DNA of 64,000 nt from Taibaiella sp. GTDB taxonomy: Bacteria > Bacteroidota > Bacteroidia > Chitinophagales > Chitinophagaceae. The notes beneath the pieces were generated by a model that made no database searches, was not told the DNA's origin, and saw nothing but the letters and a program-made list of their open reading frames with translations. This document shows, one piece after another, positions 1-7,790 of the stretch. How positions within the stretch are numbered: the first letter of the stretch is position 1; the number at the start of each line of letters is the position of its first letter. The DNA lies in NCBI GenBank assembly GCA_013815385.1, contig JACDGL010000011.1:1-64000 (forward strand). Reading direction: 5' to 3'. The translations under genes were made by a program, and so were the position numbers.

Positions 1-2
1 GC

Positions 3-71
3 AGAGTGAGACCTAAACCGCCTGACCTGCAAAAAGATATTTTCTGGCAAAACTCAACTCTGTTCCCGTAA
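3..71 (+). CDS. Possible C-terminal end of an upstream gene (partial)
   Basis: Frame 3 is open from the window edge to a TAA at 69-71 and reads 22 codons ending in DIFWQNSTLFP. The other two plus-strand frames stop within the first 17 bases. This could be the tail of a gene lying to the left, but so short an open stretch can occur by chance, so the call is weak and no function is proposed. Confidence 0.2.
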   Translation, partial: RVRPKPPDLQKDIFWQNSTLFP

Positions 72-135
72 AATCAGGCTTTTACAAGGAAATTTTGCGG
101 TTTAAAAAAGTTCCGAATGTTTATGGTAAGTTTTT

Positions 136-297
136 GATTAGCTGATTTGCTAATTAGCTTATTAGCTGATTATGTGTTAGTGATTTAATGATTTCAAAGA
201 GCTTTGGGTTTATGCAATATACTATTGCGGACATAGGGAAACCAAATAAACATATCCACATTAATTAGCTGATTTGCTAATTAGCTGATTAGCTGAT
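136..297. repeat. Two copies of a TTAGCTGATT-based repeat
   Basis: Positions 136-172 and 264-297 share a run built from the unit TTAGCTGATT with the common core TTAGCTGATTTGCTAATTAG. The units partly mirror each other, so the stretch can fold. A shorter echo occurs at 3348-3360, across the stop codon of the surface-protein gene. The rest of 72-601 contains no convincing gene; apart from these copies and the palindrome at 462-495 I see nothing in it. Confidence 0.7.
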
Positions 298-461
298 GAG
301 TTTGTTACTACATATGTGGTAAGGTGTAAGGTATTAGGCAAAAAGAGGGTGGCATTGGCTGCACGCAGGAAGAGATAGTTTATTAAGTTTGTATGGCAGC
401 AATAACGTGCAGTTTGTATAGCAATTTGCTTATCGTGTTATTACGGTAGTACTATAACCAA

Positions 462-495
462 CGCGAGCTTGTTGGTGAGGACGCCAACAAGGGCG
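462..495 (+). repeat. 34-bp palindromic dispersed repeat, copy 1
   Basis: This element contains the hairpin arms CTTGTTGG (468-475) and CCAACAAG (484-491) around an 8-base loop. The reverse complement of 52936-52969 matches it at 32 of 34 positions, so it is a dispersed element rather than a chance hairpin. It lies about 105 bp upstream of the frameshifted surface-protein gene. It resembles REP-type elements in size and symmetry, but I cannot assign it to a named family. Confidence 0.75.
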
Positions 496-601
496 AAAAA
501 ATTAGCAGACTAACCCGCATGTCCGTCACTCAAAATTGCAAAAAAATGAAGAATATTTTTTATATTTATACTTCGTAATTCCTCTTAATACCCTATCAAG
601 T

Positions 602-1111
602 ATGAAGACTTTCTACAGAGCTATCACCATAGCTATCCTTTATTTATTTATTGCTGATACCTCCACTTACGCCTTGCATTCTCCTACTTGGGGAGCAGAA
701 ATAACTTACAAATGGCTAAGGGATTCTACTTACCGGATCTATTACCATCATTATCATGACTGCTCTGGCGTGCCGCATCCTGACAGTATACGCATGTGCT
801 ATACTAACACCTGCAGTGCAATACCCGCTACCTTGTACCTGCATGAGGCCACCACAGCCACCTTGCCAGCCGGTGTTATAAACGGGGCAGAACTGGTTAT
901 CGCATGCCCCTCTTTCCCCACTAACTGCGCCGGTGGCGTTGTTCCCGGTGAGCAGGAATGGTGGTATACTAAAGACATAACCCTATCAGGCAAATGCGAC
1001 CACTGGATATTTTCTGTATGCCTGGATAGTAGCCGTCTTGGCATGAGAAACGTTATCACTTGTTTCCCCCCCCACCTGGATGTACCAGCCGTTATGTGGA
1101 AGCTACATTAA
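602..1111 (+). CDS. T9SS-exported surface protein, N-terminal part before a frameshift
   Basis: The ATG at 602 opens a signal peptide of about 24 residues (MKTFYRAITIAILYLFIADT, then STYA). The mature part reads GAEITYKW and then YYHHYHDCSGVPHPDSIRMC, the usual start of large Bacteroidota gliding-associated surface proteins. This frame runs through the C8 tract at 1066-1073 and ends shortly after in a meaningless tail (HLDVPAVMWKLH). The expected continuation (CTSRYVEATLNN) is in the next frame, so this is the 5' part of the gene described at 1060-3354. The longer reading back to 536 needs a TTG start and would bury the signal peptide. A C9 or C6 run would restore one frame. The break may be real decay, phase variation or a sequencing error. 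Confidence 0.7.
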   Translation: MKTFYRAITIAILYLFIADTSTYALHSPTWGAEITYKWLRDSTYRIYYHHYHDCSGVPHPDSIRMCYTNTCSAIPATLYLHEATTATLPAGVINGAELVIACPSFPTNCAGGVVPGEQEWWYTKDITLSGKCDHWIFSVCLDSSRLGMRNVITCFPPHLDVPAVMWKLH

Positions 1112-3354
1112 ATAATATGGATGCCCCTGGTAATTCTTCTGTTCTCTTTACAAGGAAGCCACCATTACTTCAATGCCATGGCAGCTTTTACTATAATAAC
1201 GGTGCTATTGATCCGGATAACGATTCTATTAATTATGAATTTATTACACCGGAAGAAGGAACGGACTGCAGCCCTGCAAACCTGCTATATAAACCCGGGT
1301 ACTCGCTGGCAAACCCGATAGACAGCATAGGCAGCTTTATTTTTAATACTATAACGGGTGACGAAAGCTTTACCGCTGATTCTATTGGGCCATACGCATT
1401 TGCCATACGCGTAAATGAATACAGAAAATACCAAACCCCGGCAGGGCATGTATGGAAAAAGATCGGGTCTGTAATGAGAGATCATGATATTTTAATTGCA
1501 GGATGTGTAGCAAGCCCGCCGGTATTTAAATTAGACACCACTACTATAGTTAATGCAAGCTATGCAGGTAGTATACTATCAGGATGCACCGTTACCCCCA
1601 TCAGCTTTTGTTTTGATATAAAGGTGCCTCCAGTATTTAGCAGTCTTTCCATTAGCGATAACCATGCTTCTTTTCCGGTGAGTATAATGCCAAATGTCAC
1701 TTATACTAATAACTACACAGACTCGGTAAGAGGATGCTTTAGCTGGACGCCCGGGCCAAACGATACCGGCTTATTTACCCTGAACATAACTGCATACGAT
1801 ACTACATTGTGCTATCTTTTTCATGCAGCAAATACCCGCCAGTATTACTACTACACCATACCTATTTATATACATGCCACCACCCACATTTTTAAAAACA
1901 CCATCATATGCCCTGGCGATACCGTACACCTGCTTGCGGTAGGTGGCGGTGGTTTTATATGGAGCGTGCTGCCCGGGGGAAGCGGCATCTCCAGCCTTAG
2001 CTGCACCAACTGCACCAACCCCATTGCGGCGCCCGGCACCACTACTGACTATGCAGTATTTGCGGCAAACAATTTTAATTGCTCCAAAAGGGATACGGTT
2101 ACTATATCTGTAGTACCGCCCAGAAGTAATAGGAGAATAGACACATCCTTATGTACCGGACAATCAATAACGCTTGCCCTGCCAATAACTACACCTACTG
2201 CGGGCATCATTACTGCAGTAAGATGGTCGCCCTTCACCTATCTCAGCAGCCCAACTGCCCGCAACCCGATATGCACACCTACTAGCAGTACCAGATACTT
2301 TGCGACCATTACCTATAGCGGGAAGACCGCATGCCAAAGCGTAGATACCATAAATGTAAAAGTGCTTGATTATATAAAGCTTACAATAAAAGATACTACA
2401 GTATGCAAGGGCAGCACTGTACACATAAATGCTATAGGCGATCCTTCATTTACCTATACATGGGTACCCGTTACTGGTGTTTCTAACCCGAACATCCTTA
2501 CCCCTGATATTGCCGCCGACACCACACTTACCTACACCGTACATACCAGCCATGCAGCCTGCCGCGACACTACCGCATCATTTACGCTTACGGTATTACC
2601 AGCGCCACAGGTATTTGCCGGCAATGATACGAGCATATGCGCCGGCAGCCATATTATGATGAAGGCAACAACAAACCCGCCTCTTACTTATACTTATGAC
2701 TGGCAACCTGCCAGTGCGGTACAATACCCTGCCGTGCTGCAAACCGTATTTATAGCAGACAGTACTACGCAACTCATTATCAGGGCAACAACAAATATTG
2801 GTTGCAGCAGTACAGATACGGTGTGGGTGTATGTGAAACCTGCACCCGTTTTTGACCTTGGTAAGGATACCCTGGTGTGCCGCCTGCCACAGATACAAAT
2901 AAACGCACCGGGACAGGATGTACAATACCTATGGAATAACGGGGATACTACCTGCTGCATAACCGCCGGCGCTAATGGAAGCTACATACTGACGGAAACC
3001 AATTCTTACGCATGCAGCTATACCGATACCATGCAGGTGCACTTTTCCAGTTGTATTAATTGCATTGCTGTACCCAATGCATTTTCACCTAACGGCGATG
3101 GGATAGACGATGTCTTTAAACCCATTTTGCTTTGCCCGCTCAAAGAATATCACCTAAAAATATTCAACCGCTGGGGACAGGAAATATTCCATTCAGATAA
3201 TGTAACGCAAGGATGGGACGGGAACTATAAAGGGCAGCTATCAGCAGGCAAGGTGGGCAACAATGTATTTGTGTATTATATAGAATTGACTGAGGATAAG
3301 CCCGGCGCACAAAAAACACTACTGAAAGGGAACATTACAGTGGTGGCAAATTAG
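1060..3354 (+). CDS. Gliding-associated surface protein with T9SS type B sorting domain, C-terminal part
   Basis: This frame has no credible start of its own (it opens with TTG inside the C8 region) and continues the protein that begins at 602. It carries Ig-like/PKD-type repeats, recognisable as W-x-P or WNNGD cores each followed by TDTV- or TDTM-type strands: around residues 300-350, 455-510, 540-595 and 615-660. The last 90 or so residues (VPNAFSPNGDGIDDVFKP, then FNRWGQEIFHSDN and WDGNYKG) are the gliding motility-associated C-terminal domain that sends proteins through the type IX system to the cell surface. The whole protein would be about 915 residues, an adhesin or surface-layer protein. 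The codon usage and repeats look healthy after the shift, which argues against old decay. Confidence 0.75.
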   Translation: MFPPPPGCTSRYVEATLNNMDAPGNSSVLFTRKPPLLQCHGSFYYNNGAIDPDNDSINYEFITPEEGTDCSPANLLYKPGYSLANPIDSIGSFIFNTITGDESFTADSIGPYAFAIRVNEYRKYQTPAGHVWKKIGSVMRDHDILIAGCVASPPVFKLDTTTIVNASYAGSILSGCTVTPISFCFDIKVPPVFSSLSISDNHASFPVSIMPNVTYTNNYTDSVRGCFSWTPGPNDTGLFTLNITAYDTTLCYLFHAANTRQYYYYTIPIYIHATTHIFKNTIICPGDTVHLLAVGGGGFIWSVLPGGSGISSLSCTNCTNPIAAPGTTTDYAVFAANNFNCSKRDTVTISVVPPRSNRRIDTSLCTGQSITLALPITTPTAGIITAVRWSPFTYLSSPTARNPICTPTSSTRYFATITYSGKTACQSVDTINVKVLDYIKLTIKDTTVCKGSTVHINAIGDPSFTYTWVPVTGVSNPNILTPDIAADTTLTYTVHTSHAACRDTTASFTLTVLPAPQVFAGNDTSICAGSHIMMKATTNPPLTYTYDWQPASAVQYPAVLQTVFIADSTTQLIIRATTNIGCSSTDTVWVYVKPAPVFDLGKDTLVCRLPQIQINAPGQDVQYLWNNGDTTCCITAGANGSYILTETNSYACSYTDTMQVHFSSCINCIAVPNAFSPNGDGIDDVFKPILLCPLKEYHLKIFNRWGQEIFHSDNVTQGWDGNYKGQLSAGKVGNNVFVYYIELTEDKPGAQKTLLKGNITVVAN

Positions 3355-3448
3355 CTGATGTCCGGGGTCTCAAAGAGCTATGATAATAAAGCATAAGTTG
3401 TAAGCAGCTGATGGCGGTAATAAAATATCTGATAATAGTAGAATAGAG

Positions 3449-5773
3449 TTACCTAACCACCGGTAAAATAATATGGAATATGGCGCCGTGGCCGGGGGAT
3501 GATGTGGCGAAAATGGTGCCGCCGTGATTGTCCACTATCTTCCTGCAAAGGGCAAGGCCAATGCCGGTGCCGGTGTACCCATCATTATTGAGCCGCTGGA
3601 ATATGGTAAATATCTGGTCGGCATAGCTTTGCTCAAAGCCAATACCATTGTCCTGTACCGTGATGATATTATATTCGCTGCCGTTATCGAGATCAGGATA
3701 AGACGATAGCTGCGCGACAGTAAGTGGCGCTGAAGAGATATTAATAAATGGATGCTCTTTAGAGAACTTGAGCGCATTGCTGATAAGATTGGCAAACAAC
3801 TGGCTAAGCTGGTGGGGTATGCCATACAATACGGGCAATAAACCGACCTCTATCCTGGCCTGCTTTTCCTGAATGAGCAATTCAAAATCGACCTGAATAT
3901 TTCTCAACAGTGTATTAAGGTCTACCCGTGTGGCCTGCTGCATAGGCTTTGAGAGCATGGAGTAATTGAGCACATCTTTTATAAGCACCGACATACGAGA
4001 GGCAGAGCTCTGTATCTTCTCCAGATATTTATGCGCATTGACCGGGTCATTAATATACTTCTCCATCATAGAAGAGAAGGTCTGTATCTTACGTAGCGGC
4101 TCCTGCATATCGTGACTGGCAGCGTAGGCAAACTCCTGCAGGCCGGCGTTGGTACGCTCCAGCTCGTGTGTTCTTTCCAATACTTTTTGCTCCAGCACTT
4201 CTGTATGTATTACCTGCTCAGTCACATCGAGCACGGTACCGAGTATCCTTTCCGGTTTCTTATCCGCATTATAAAGTACCCTGCCCCGCAACCTTATCCA
4301 GCGTACAGAACTATCGGGCAATACTATCCGTAACTCATAATCCAGTAAACCGCCCTTCATTGCTTCCGCCATGGCCTGCTGGCGCTTAGGTTTGTCCTCC
4401 TCATGAAAACGGGCCACAAGGTCTTTCCACTCAGGGCGCGCATCGCGCGAGAAACCAAATATCTCCTGAAGGCGCAGGGAATAAGTTATCTTATCGGCTA
4501 CCAGATCAGCATCGAACGTGCCCAGGTCGGTAGCCTCTACTGCTACACGCAGCTTCTCCTCCGCATCAAATACCTGCTTACGTGCCAGTACCTGCTCGGT
4601 AACATCGTGAGCTACCAGTATAATATGGTCTATGATACCATCTTCATTTTTTACCGGCTGATACACCAGATTGAAATAACCACTGCGCTCCTCGCCATAT
4701 CGCTTATACTTTACGAATTGCTCGTTTGCCATATACGGCAAGCCGGTAGCATACACCTGCGCATGTATGACACGCTGACCGGCAGCATCGGGGAAGATGC
4801 TAAATAACGACCTGCCTTTTACCTCTTCAAACGTCTTCCCCCATATGTGCAGTGTTTTTTCATTGGCCAGTTCAATGACCGAATCGGGCGCACGATAAAC
4901 TGCCATTGCCACAGGGGACTGCAATATGAGGTTTCTGAACCTGCCCTCGCTATTTGTTATCTTCTTATTAGCCAGCGCCTGGGGAGTAACCTCGTAGGCA
5001 ACAATGGTAACACCTGTTATTTCGCCTGATACCTCGCGATAAGCCTGGTACGAAAATGTAAAATATACATCTTCCCAAACACCATTTCTTTTAAGGCGCA
5101 CCTTAGACTCGTATGCATGGTGGGAGGTGCCTGTAGTAAAAACATTATTGAGCAACGCACCAAATCCCTGCTCTACCACTTCGGGCATTATAGATAACAG
5201 GGGCTTGCCTACTACATCATTGCCCTTGCCCCACATTTCCAGTATAGCCGCGTTAGCAATGGTAATGACCATACCGGGCCCCTTAAGAATGGCTATGGCA
5301 GCAGGTGACTGTGAGATGAGATTCTGGAATTGCTGTTCACTATCCTCTGCCTTTATACGGGCCTGGACCATTGGTGTCACCTCGACCCCTATGCCCATGA
5401 TGCTTGTAATATCACCATTAGGGTCTCTGATAGGCTCGTACACAAAGTTGATATACGCATCCCCGAGCACGCCATTGCGGCGCAACTTAACGGGGGTTTC
5501 GTTTGAAACAAATTTCTCGCCGGTGGTGTATACAGCGCGGAGGATATCTTCAAAACCCTGGTCGACCAATTCGGGAAATACCTCTACAAGACTTTTACCA
5601 ATTACACCGGCAGGCCTGTCCCATAACTGCAATGCCTTTTCGTTTGCCAGGTCTATTACTAATTGGGGCACACTGAGCATGCAGATAGCCACAGGCGACT
5701 GCATAAAAATATTCTGTAGCGACTGGTAATAACCGGCAGTATCTTTTAATGGTGCGACTTCGGACTGGAGCAT
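3449..5773 (-). CDS. Cytoplasmic four-PAS sensor histidine kinase
   Basis: The 774 residues hold four PAS domains (roughly 15-135, 145-265, 275-395 and 405-525). The first three repeat the same pattern: SPVA or SPAA near the start and a yNPxy-like VYEP, SYQA or VYQP strand. The fourth is a PAS_3-type fold with PEWKDLVARFHEEDKP. A HisKA helix follows with the phosphoacceptor His near residue 554 (AASHDMQEPLRK), then an HATPase domain with N box NLISNALKFSK, G1 box QDNGIGF and G2 box GTGIGLALCRK. There is no signal peptide, membrane segment or receiver domain, and no response regulator next to it, so it is an orphan soluble kinase probably sensing a small ligand, redox state or light. The ligand cannot be told from sequence. 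Confidence 0.93.
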   Translation of the reverse strand: MLQSEVAPLKDTAGYYQSLQNIFMQSPVAICMLSVPQLVIDLANEKALQLWDRPAGVIGKSLVEVFPELVDQGFEDILRAVYTTGEKFVSNETPVKLRRNGVLGDAYINFVYEPIRDPNGDITSIMGIGVEVTPMVQARIKAEDSEQQFQNLISQSPAAIAILKGPGMVITIANAAILEMWGKGNDVVGKPLLSIMPEVVEQGFGALLNNVFTTGTSHHAYESKVRLKRNGVWEDVYFTFSYQAYREVSGEITGVTIVAYEVTPQALANKKITNSEGRFRNLILQSPVAMAVYRAPDSVIELANEKTLHIWGKTFEEVKGRSLFSIFPDAAGQRVIHAQVYATGLPYMANEQFVKYKRYGEERSGYFNLVYQPVKNEDGIIDHIILVAHDVTEQVLARKQVFDAEEKLRVAVEATDLGTFDADLVADKITYSLRLQEIFGFSRDARPEWKDLVARFHEEDKPKRQQAMAEAMKGGLLDYELRIVLPDSSVRWIRLRGRVLYNADKKPERILGTVLDVTEQVIHTEVLEQKVLERTHELERTNAGLQEFAYAASHDMQEPLRKIQTFSSMMEKYINDPVNAHKYLEKIQSSASRMSVLIKDVLNYSMLSKPMQQATRVDLNTLLRNIQVDFELLIQEKQARIEVGLLPVLYGIPHQLSQLFANLISNALKFSKEHPFINISSAPLTVAQLSSYPDLDNGSEYNIITVQDNGIGFEQSYADQIFTIFQRLNNDGYTGTGIGLALCRKIVDNHGGTIFATSSPGHGAIFHIILPVVR

Positions 5774-5933
5774 ATAATTGGCATCTCAAGGTATTATAAA
5801 CACATCCCAAATACTGATGTACCTATAAGTATGCTAATTTAAAGAGAAAAATGCTTAGCGCAATGATATGTGCAACCTAATCATTTCCTGTTTAATTATG
5901 TAGTCTTACAATTATCTGATCATCAAACAATTA

Positions 5934-6110
5934 CTAGCCCGCAAGGCCAGATAATTTTTCCTTAGCCTCATCAACCGCTTTTCCAGCCTTCTTTTTCAGC
6001 TTGCCGGCCGTATCGGATATATCCTTTCTAACAGTCAGTGCTTTATTTTCTATCAGAAGGCCTGCTATAATGCCTGCGACTGCGTAACCTAATAATCTGG
6101 ATGTTTTCAT
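5934..6110 (-). CDS. YtxH-like small protein
   Basis: A clean 58-codon frame runs from the ATG at 6110 to a TAG at 5934. The first 20 residues are a glycine-rich hydrophobic segment (LLGYAVAGIIAGLLI), probably one membrane helix. The rest is a charged amphipathic helix rich in Lys, Ala and Asp/Glu (DTAGKLKKKAGKAVDEAKEK). This is the layout of YtxH/gas-vesicle-type small stress proteins. It sits 28 bp after the L,D-transpeptidase gene and before the histidine kinase on the same strand, so it may be cotranscribed with the transpeptidase. A role in envelope stress is an inference from the family. Confidence 0.75.
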   Translation of the reverse strand: MKTSRLLGYAVAGIIAGLLIENKALTVRKDISDTAGKLKKKAGKAVDEAKEKLSGLAG

Positions 6111-6138
6111 AATTAGATATTTATTGGTTTTGATCTTA

Positions 6139-7044
6139 TTATTTTTTGGTGGTGGTATCTTTTATAGCTACCCGCCGGGCCTGCTGTGCTAATATTTCAT
6201 TGAGATGAGGCGCTACCAGGCTTTGCAGCATTTCAGCACTTATATCAAGCGCATGGGCGTTTTGGGCTAACTGCATCCAGGGTTTTGCGCTTCCAAAGGG
6301 ATAGGCGCCAAATACTACTACGGGTGTGCCATTAGCCCTTATATTATCTGTACCACGTATTATCCATTCATCGGCCCAGGTATAAAGGTATTTAGCATCG
6401 CCCTCTGTAAGGCGCAGGCAGGAGTGTGAAGCCGGATAGCCGGGGAGTGTATATTGGTGAAAGCCTATGCCTTCCTTATTCTGGATATTGAAATTCCATT
6501 TCAGATCCCACTCATCATTAAAAGTGCTTTTGGTTTCCTCTGCCTTCCAGTTGGTGTAAAAAAGCCCTGTAGGGGTCTGGTCTTTTTCGCGCCCCATATT
6601 GGTTTGCCCTGCACGTACCAGCTGCCCGTTCTCATAAGCGCCAAATACCTGGGCCGGATAGGAGAAGAATATTATTTTATGGATATCCTTAAGATATGGT
6701 ACGCTTTGAGGATATGGGGAGTATTGCTGCACAGTGCCTGTAAGGCTGGCAGGCACTACCAAACTATCGAGCAGCGCAAGATGGGCAGAATCGACCCGGT
6801 TTGTAAACATTAACACTTCTTTCTGTGGTTCGCCGTACTGCGCCAGGGCTTTCTTTACGTTATCCTTACCCCGAACAATGGTGTAGGTGGTACTAACAGG
6901 GGTAACCGGCGCAACAGCAACTACCGGTTTATTAGTAGCAACAGTATTATTAGTGGTGGAGCTTTGAGTTGAAGACTGCTGCTGGCCGCATGAGGACAGC
7001 AGAACAATGGCGATAAAAGACAATAAGCTATATGTATTACGCAT
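6139..7044 (-). CDS. L,D-transpeptidase (YkuD) lipoprotein
   Basis: The N-terminus is a lipoprotein signal with lipobox LLSSC (Cys19), followed by a Ser/Thr/Gln linker to about residue 50. The catalytic YkuD domain spans about 125-260: an FGAYENGQLVRAG strand, the TPTGLF turn, His196 (GFHQYTLPG) and the catalytic Cys209 in ASHSCLRL, the local form of the S/T-H-G-C-h-N signature. Such enzymes make or exchange L,D-crosslinks in peptidoglycan, or attach proteins to it, in the periplasm. SHSC in place of SHGC is a common variant. The region after the domain is of unknown function. The gene precedes a YtxH-like small protein on the same strand. Confidence 0.9.
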   Translation of the reverse strand: MRNTYSLLSFIAIVLLSSCGQQQSSTQSSTTNNTVATNKPVVAVAPVTPVSTTYTIVRGKDNVKKALAQYGEPQKEVLMFTNRVDSAHLALLDSLVVPASLTGTVQQYSPYPQSVPYLKDIHKIIFFSYPAQVFGAYENGQLVRAGQTNMGREKDQTPTGLFYTNWKAEETKSTFNDEWDLKWNFNIQNKEGIGFHQYTLPGYPASHSCLRLTEGDAKYLYTWADEWIIRGTDNIRANGTPVVVFGAYPFGSAKPWMQLAQNAHALDISAEMLQSLVAPHLNEILAQQARRVAIKDTTTKK

Positions 7045-7123
7045 TGAAAATTTGTAGGTTTTTTATAAGTAGAAGAAAATTCGTGCCAGTTGGCCAAAGA
7101 ATTAAACTCCCTAACTTTATAAG

Positions 7124-7390
7124 ATGAAGGAACCTCTTGAACTGAACCTGGAATCTACCGATGGCATAGTGGATTGCGAACTTGAGTATGTGGAGGATAA
7201 TAATTCCTATAACGCCACTATCCTATACCCGCATACCAGCGAAGGGATGACCTTATCGAAAGTATATACACATACATTACAGCTAAACAGGGAAACCGGG
7301 ACGTATGTCTTCGCGGAAGACTATATACACCCTAAAGTAAAAGCGCTGGAAGAACAGATAGCAATGGCTATAGCCAAAGAAGGCTACTGA
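7124..7390 (+). CDS. Conserved hypothetical protein, 88 aa
   Basis: This small acidic protein has no signal peptide or membrane segment. It reads as a few beta strands (DGIVDCELEYVED, YNATILYP, HTLQLNRETGTYVF) followed by a C-terminal helix (VKALEEQIAMAIA). I do not recognise a family. A TAACTTTA box, one base from the TAnnTTTG promoter consensus, lies just upstream (7111-7118). The 3' end overlaps the stop of the converging DUF983 gene by 7 bp. Confidence 0.7.
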   Translation: MKEPLELNLESTDGIVDCELEYVEDNNSYNATILYPHTSEGMTLSKVYTHTLQLNRETGTYVFAEDYIHPKVKALEEQIAMAIAKEGY

Positions 7391-7776
7391 AACCGCGGCC
7401 CTTTCTGGTAGGCTATATATATATACAGATAGATGACCTTACTCCACCGCATGAGCCAGGGCTGAATAAGAATGATAACCGCTATGCTGGTAAAGAGGTA
7501 ATAGATGATGCTGTTGTCTTTGTAGGAGATGCCGAAGATGGGCCAGTACCAGAGTATATTCAGGAAGAAAATAATCACATTGAGCGCATAGTTAATTCCG
7601 CCCCCATTATTGCGTTCGTAAAGCATCCGCTGGCCGCATACCTCGCAATTATCTTCCATCTTGAGGCATTTGGATAAGGGCAGTACGCTTTTGTTGACGA
7701 ATATCTGTCCCTTGCGGCAGTTAGGGCATTTCATCTTAATGATACCACCTATTAACGAAGACGCACTATCTGACAT
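7384..7776 (-). CDS. DUF983 family membrane protein
   Basis: The 130 residues start with a zinc-ribbon-like part, CPNCRKGQIF near residue 17 and then CEVCGQRM near residue 45. Two hydrophobic segments follow (YALNVIIFFLNILWYW and IIYYLFTSIAVIILIQPWLM). This is the standard layout of DUF983, a small inner-membrane family of unknown function found widely in Bacteroidota and Proteobacteria. The gene begins 14 bp after the ALDH gene on the same strand and is probably cotranscribed with it. Confidence 0.88.
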   Translation of the reverse strand: MSDSASSLIGGIIKMKCPNCRKGQIFVNKSVLPLSKCLKMEDNCEVCGQRMLYERNNGGGINYALNVIIFFLNILWYWPIFGISYKDNSIIYYLFTSIAVIILIQPWLMRWSKVIYLYIYIAYQKGPRFQ

Positions 7777-7790
7777 AAAAATCGTTTTAA

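Noticed and set aside
136-297. TTAGCTGATT repeats considered as a CRISPR array
   Set aside because: Only two long copies, no regular spacers and no cas genes.
5127-5729. 200-residue open frame opposite the histidine kinase
   Set aside because: It lies wholly antisense to well-supported PAS domains and has a shadow composition.
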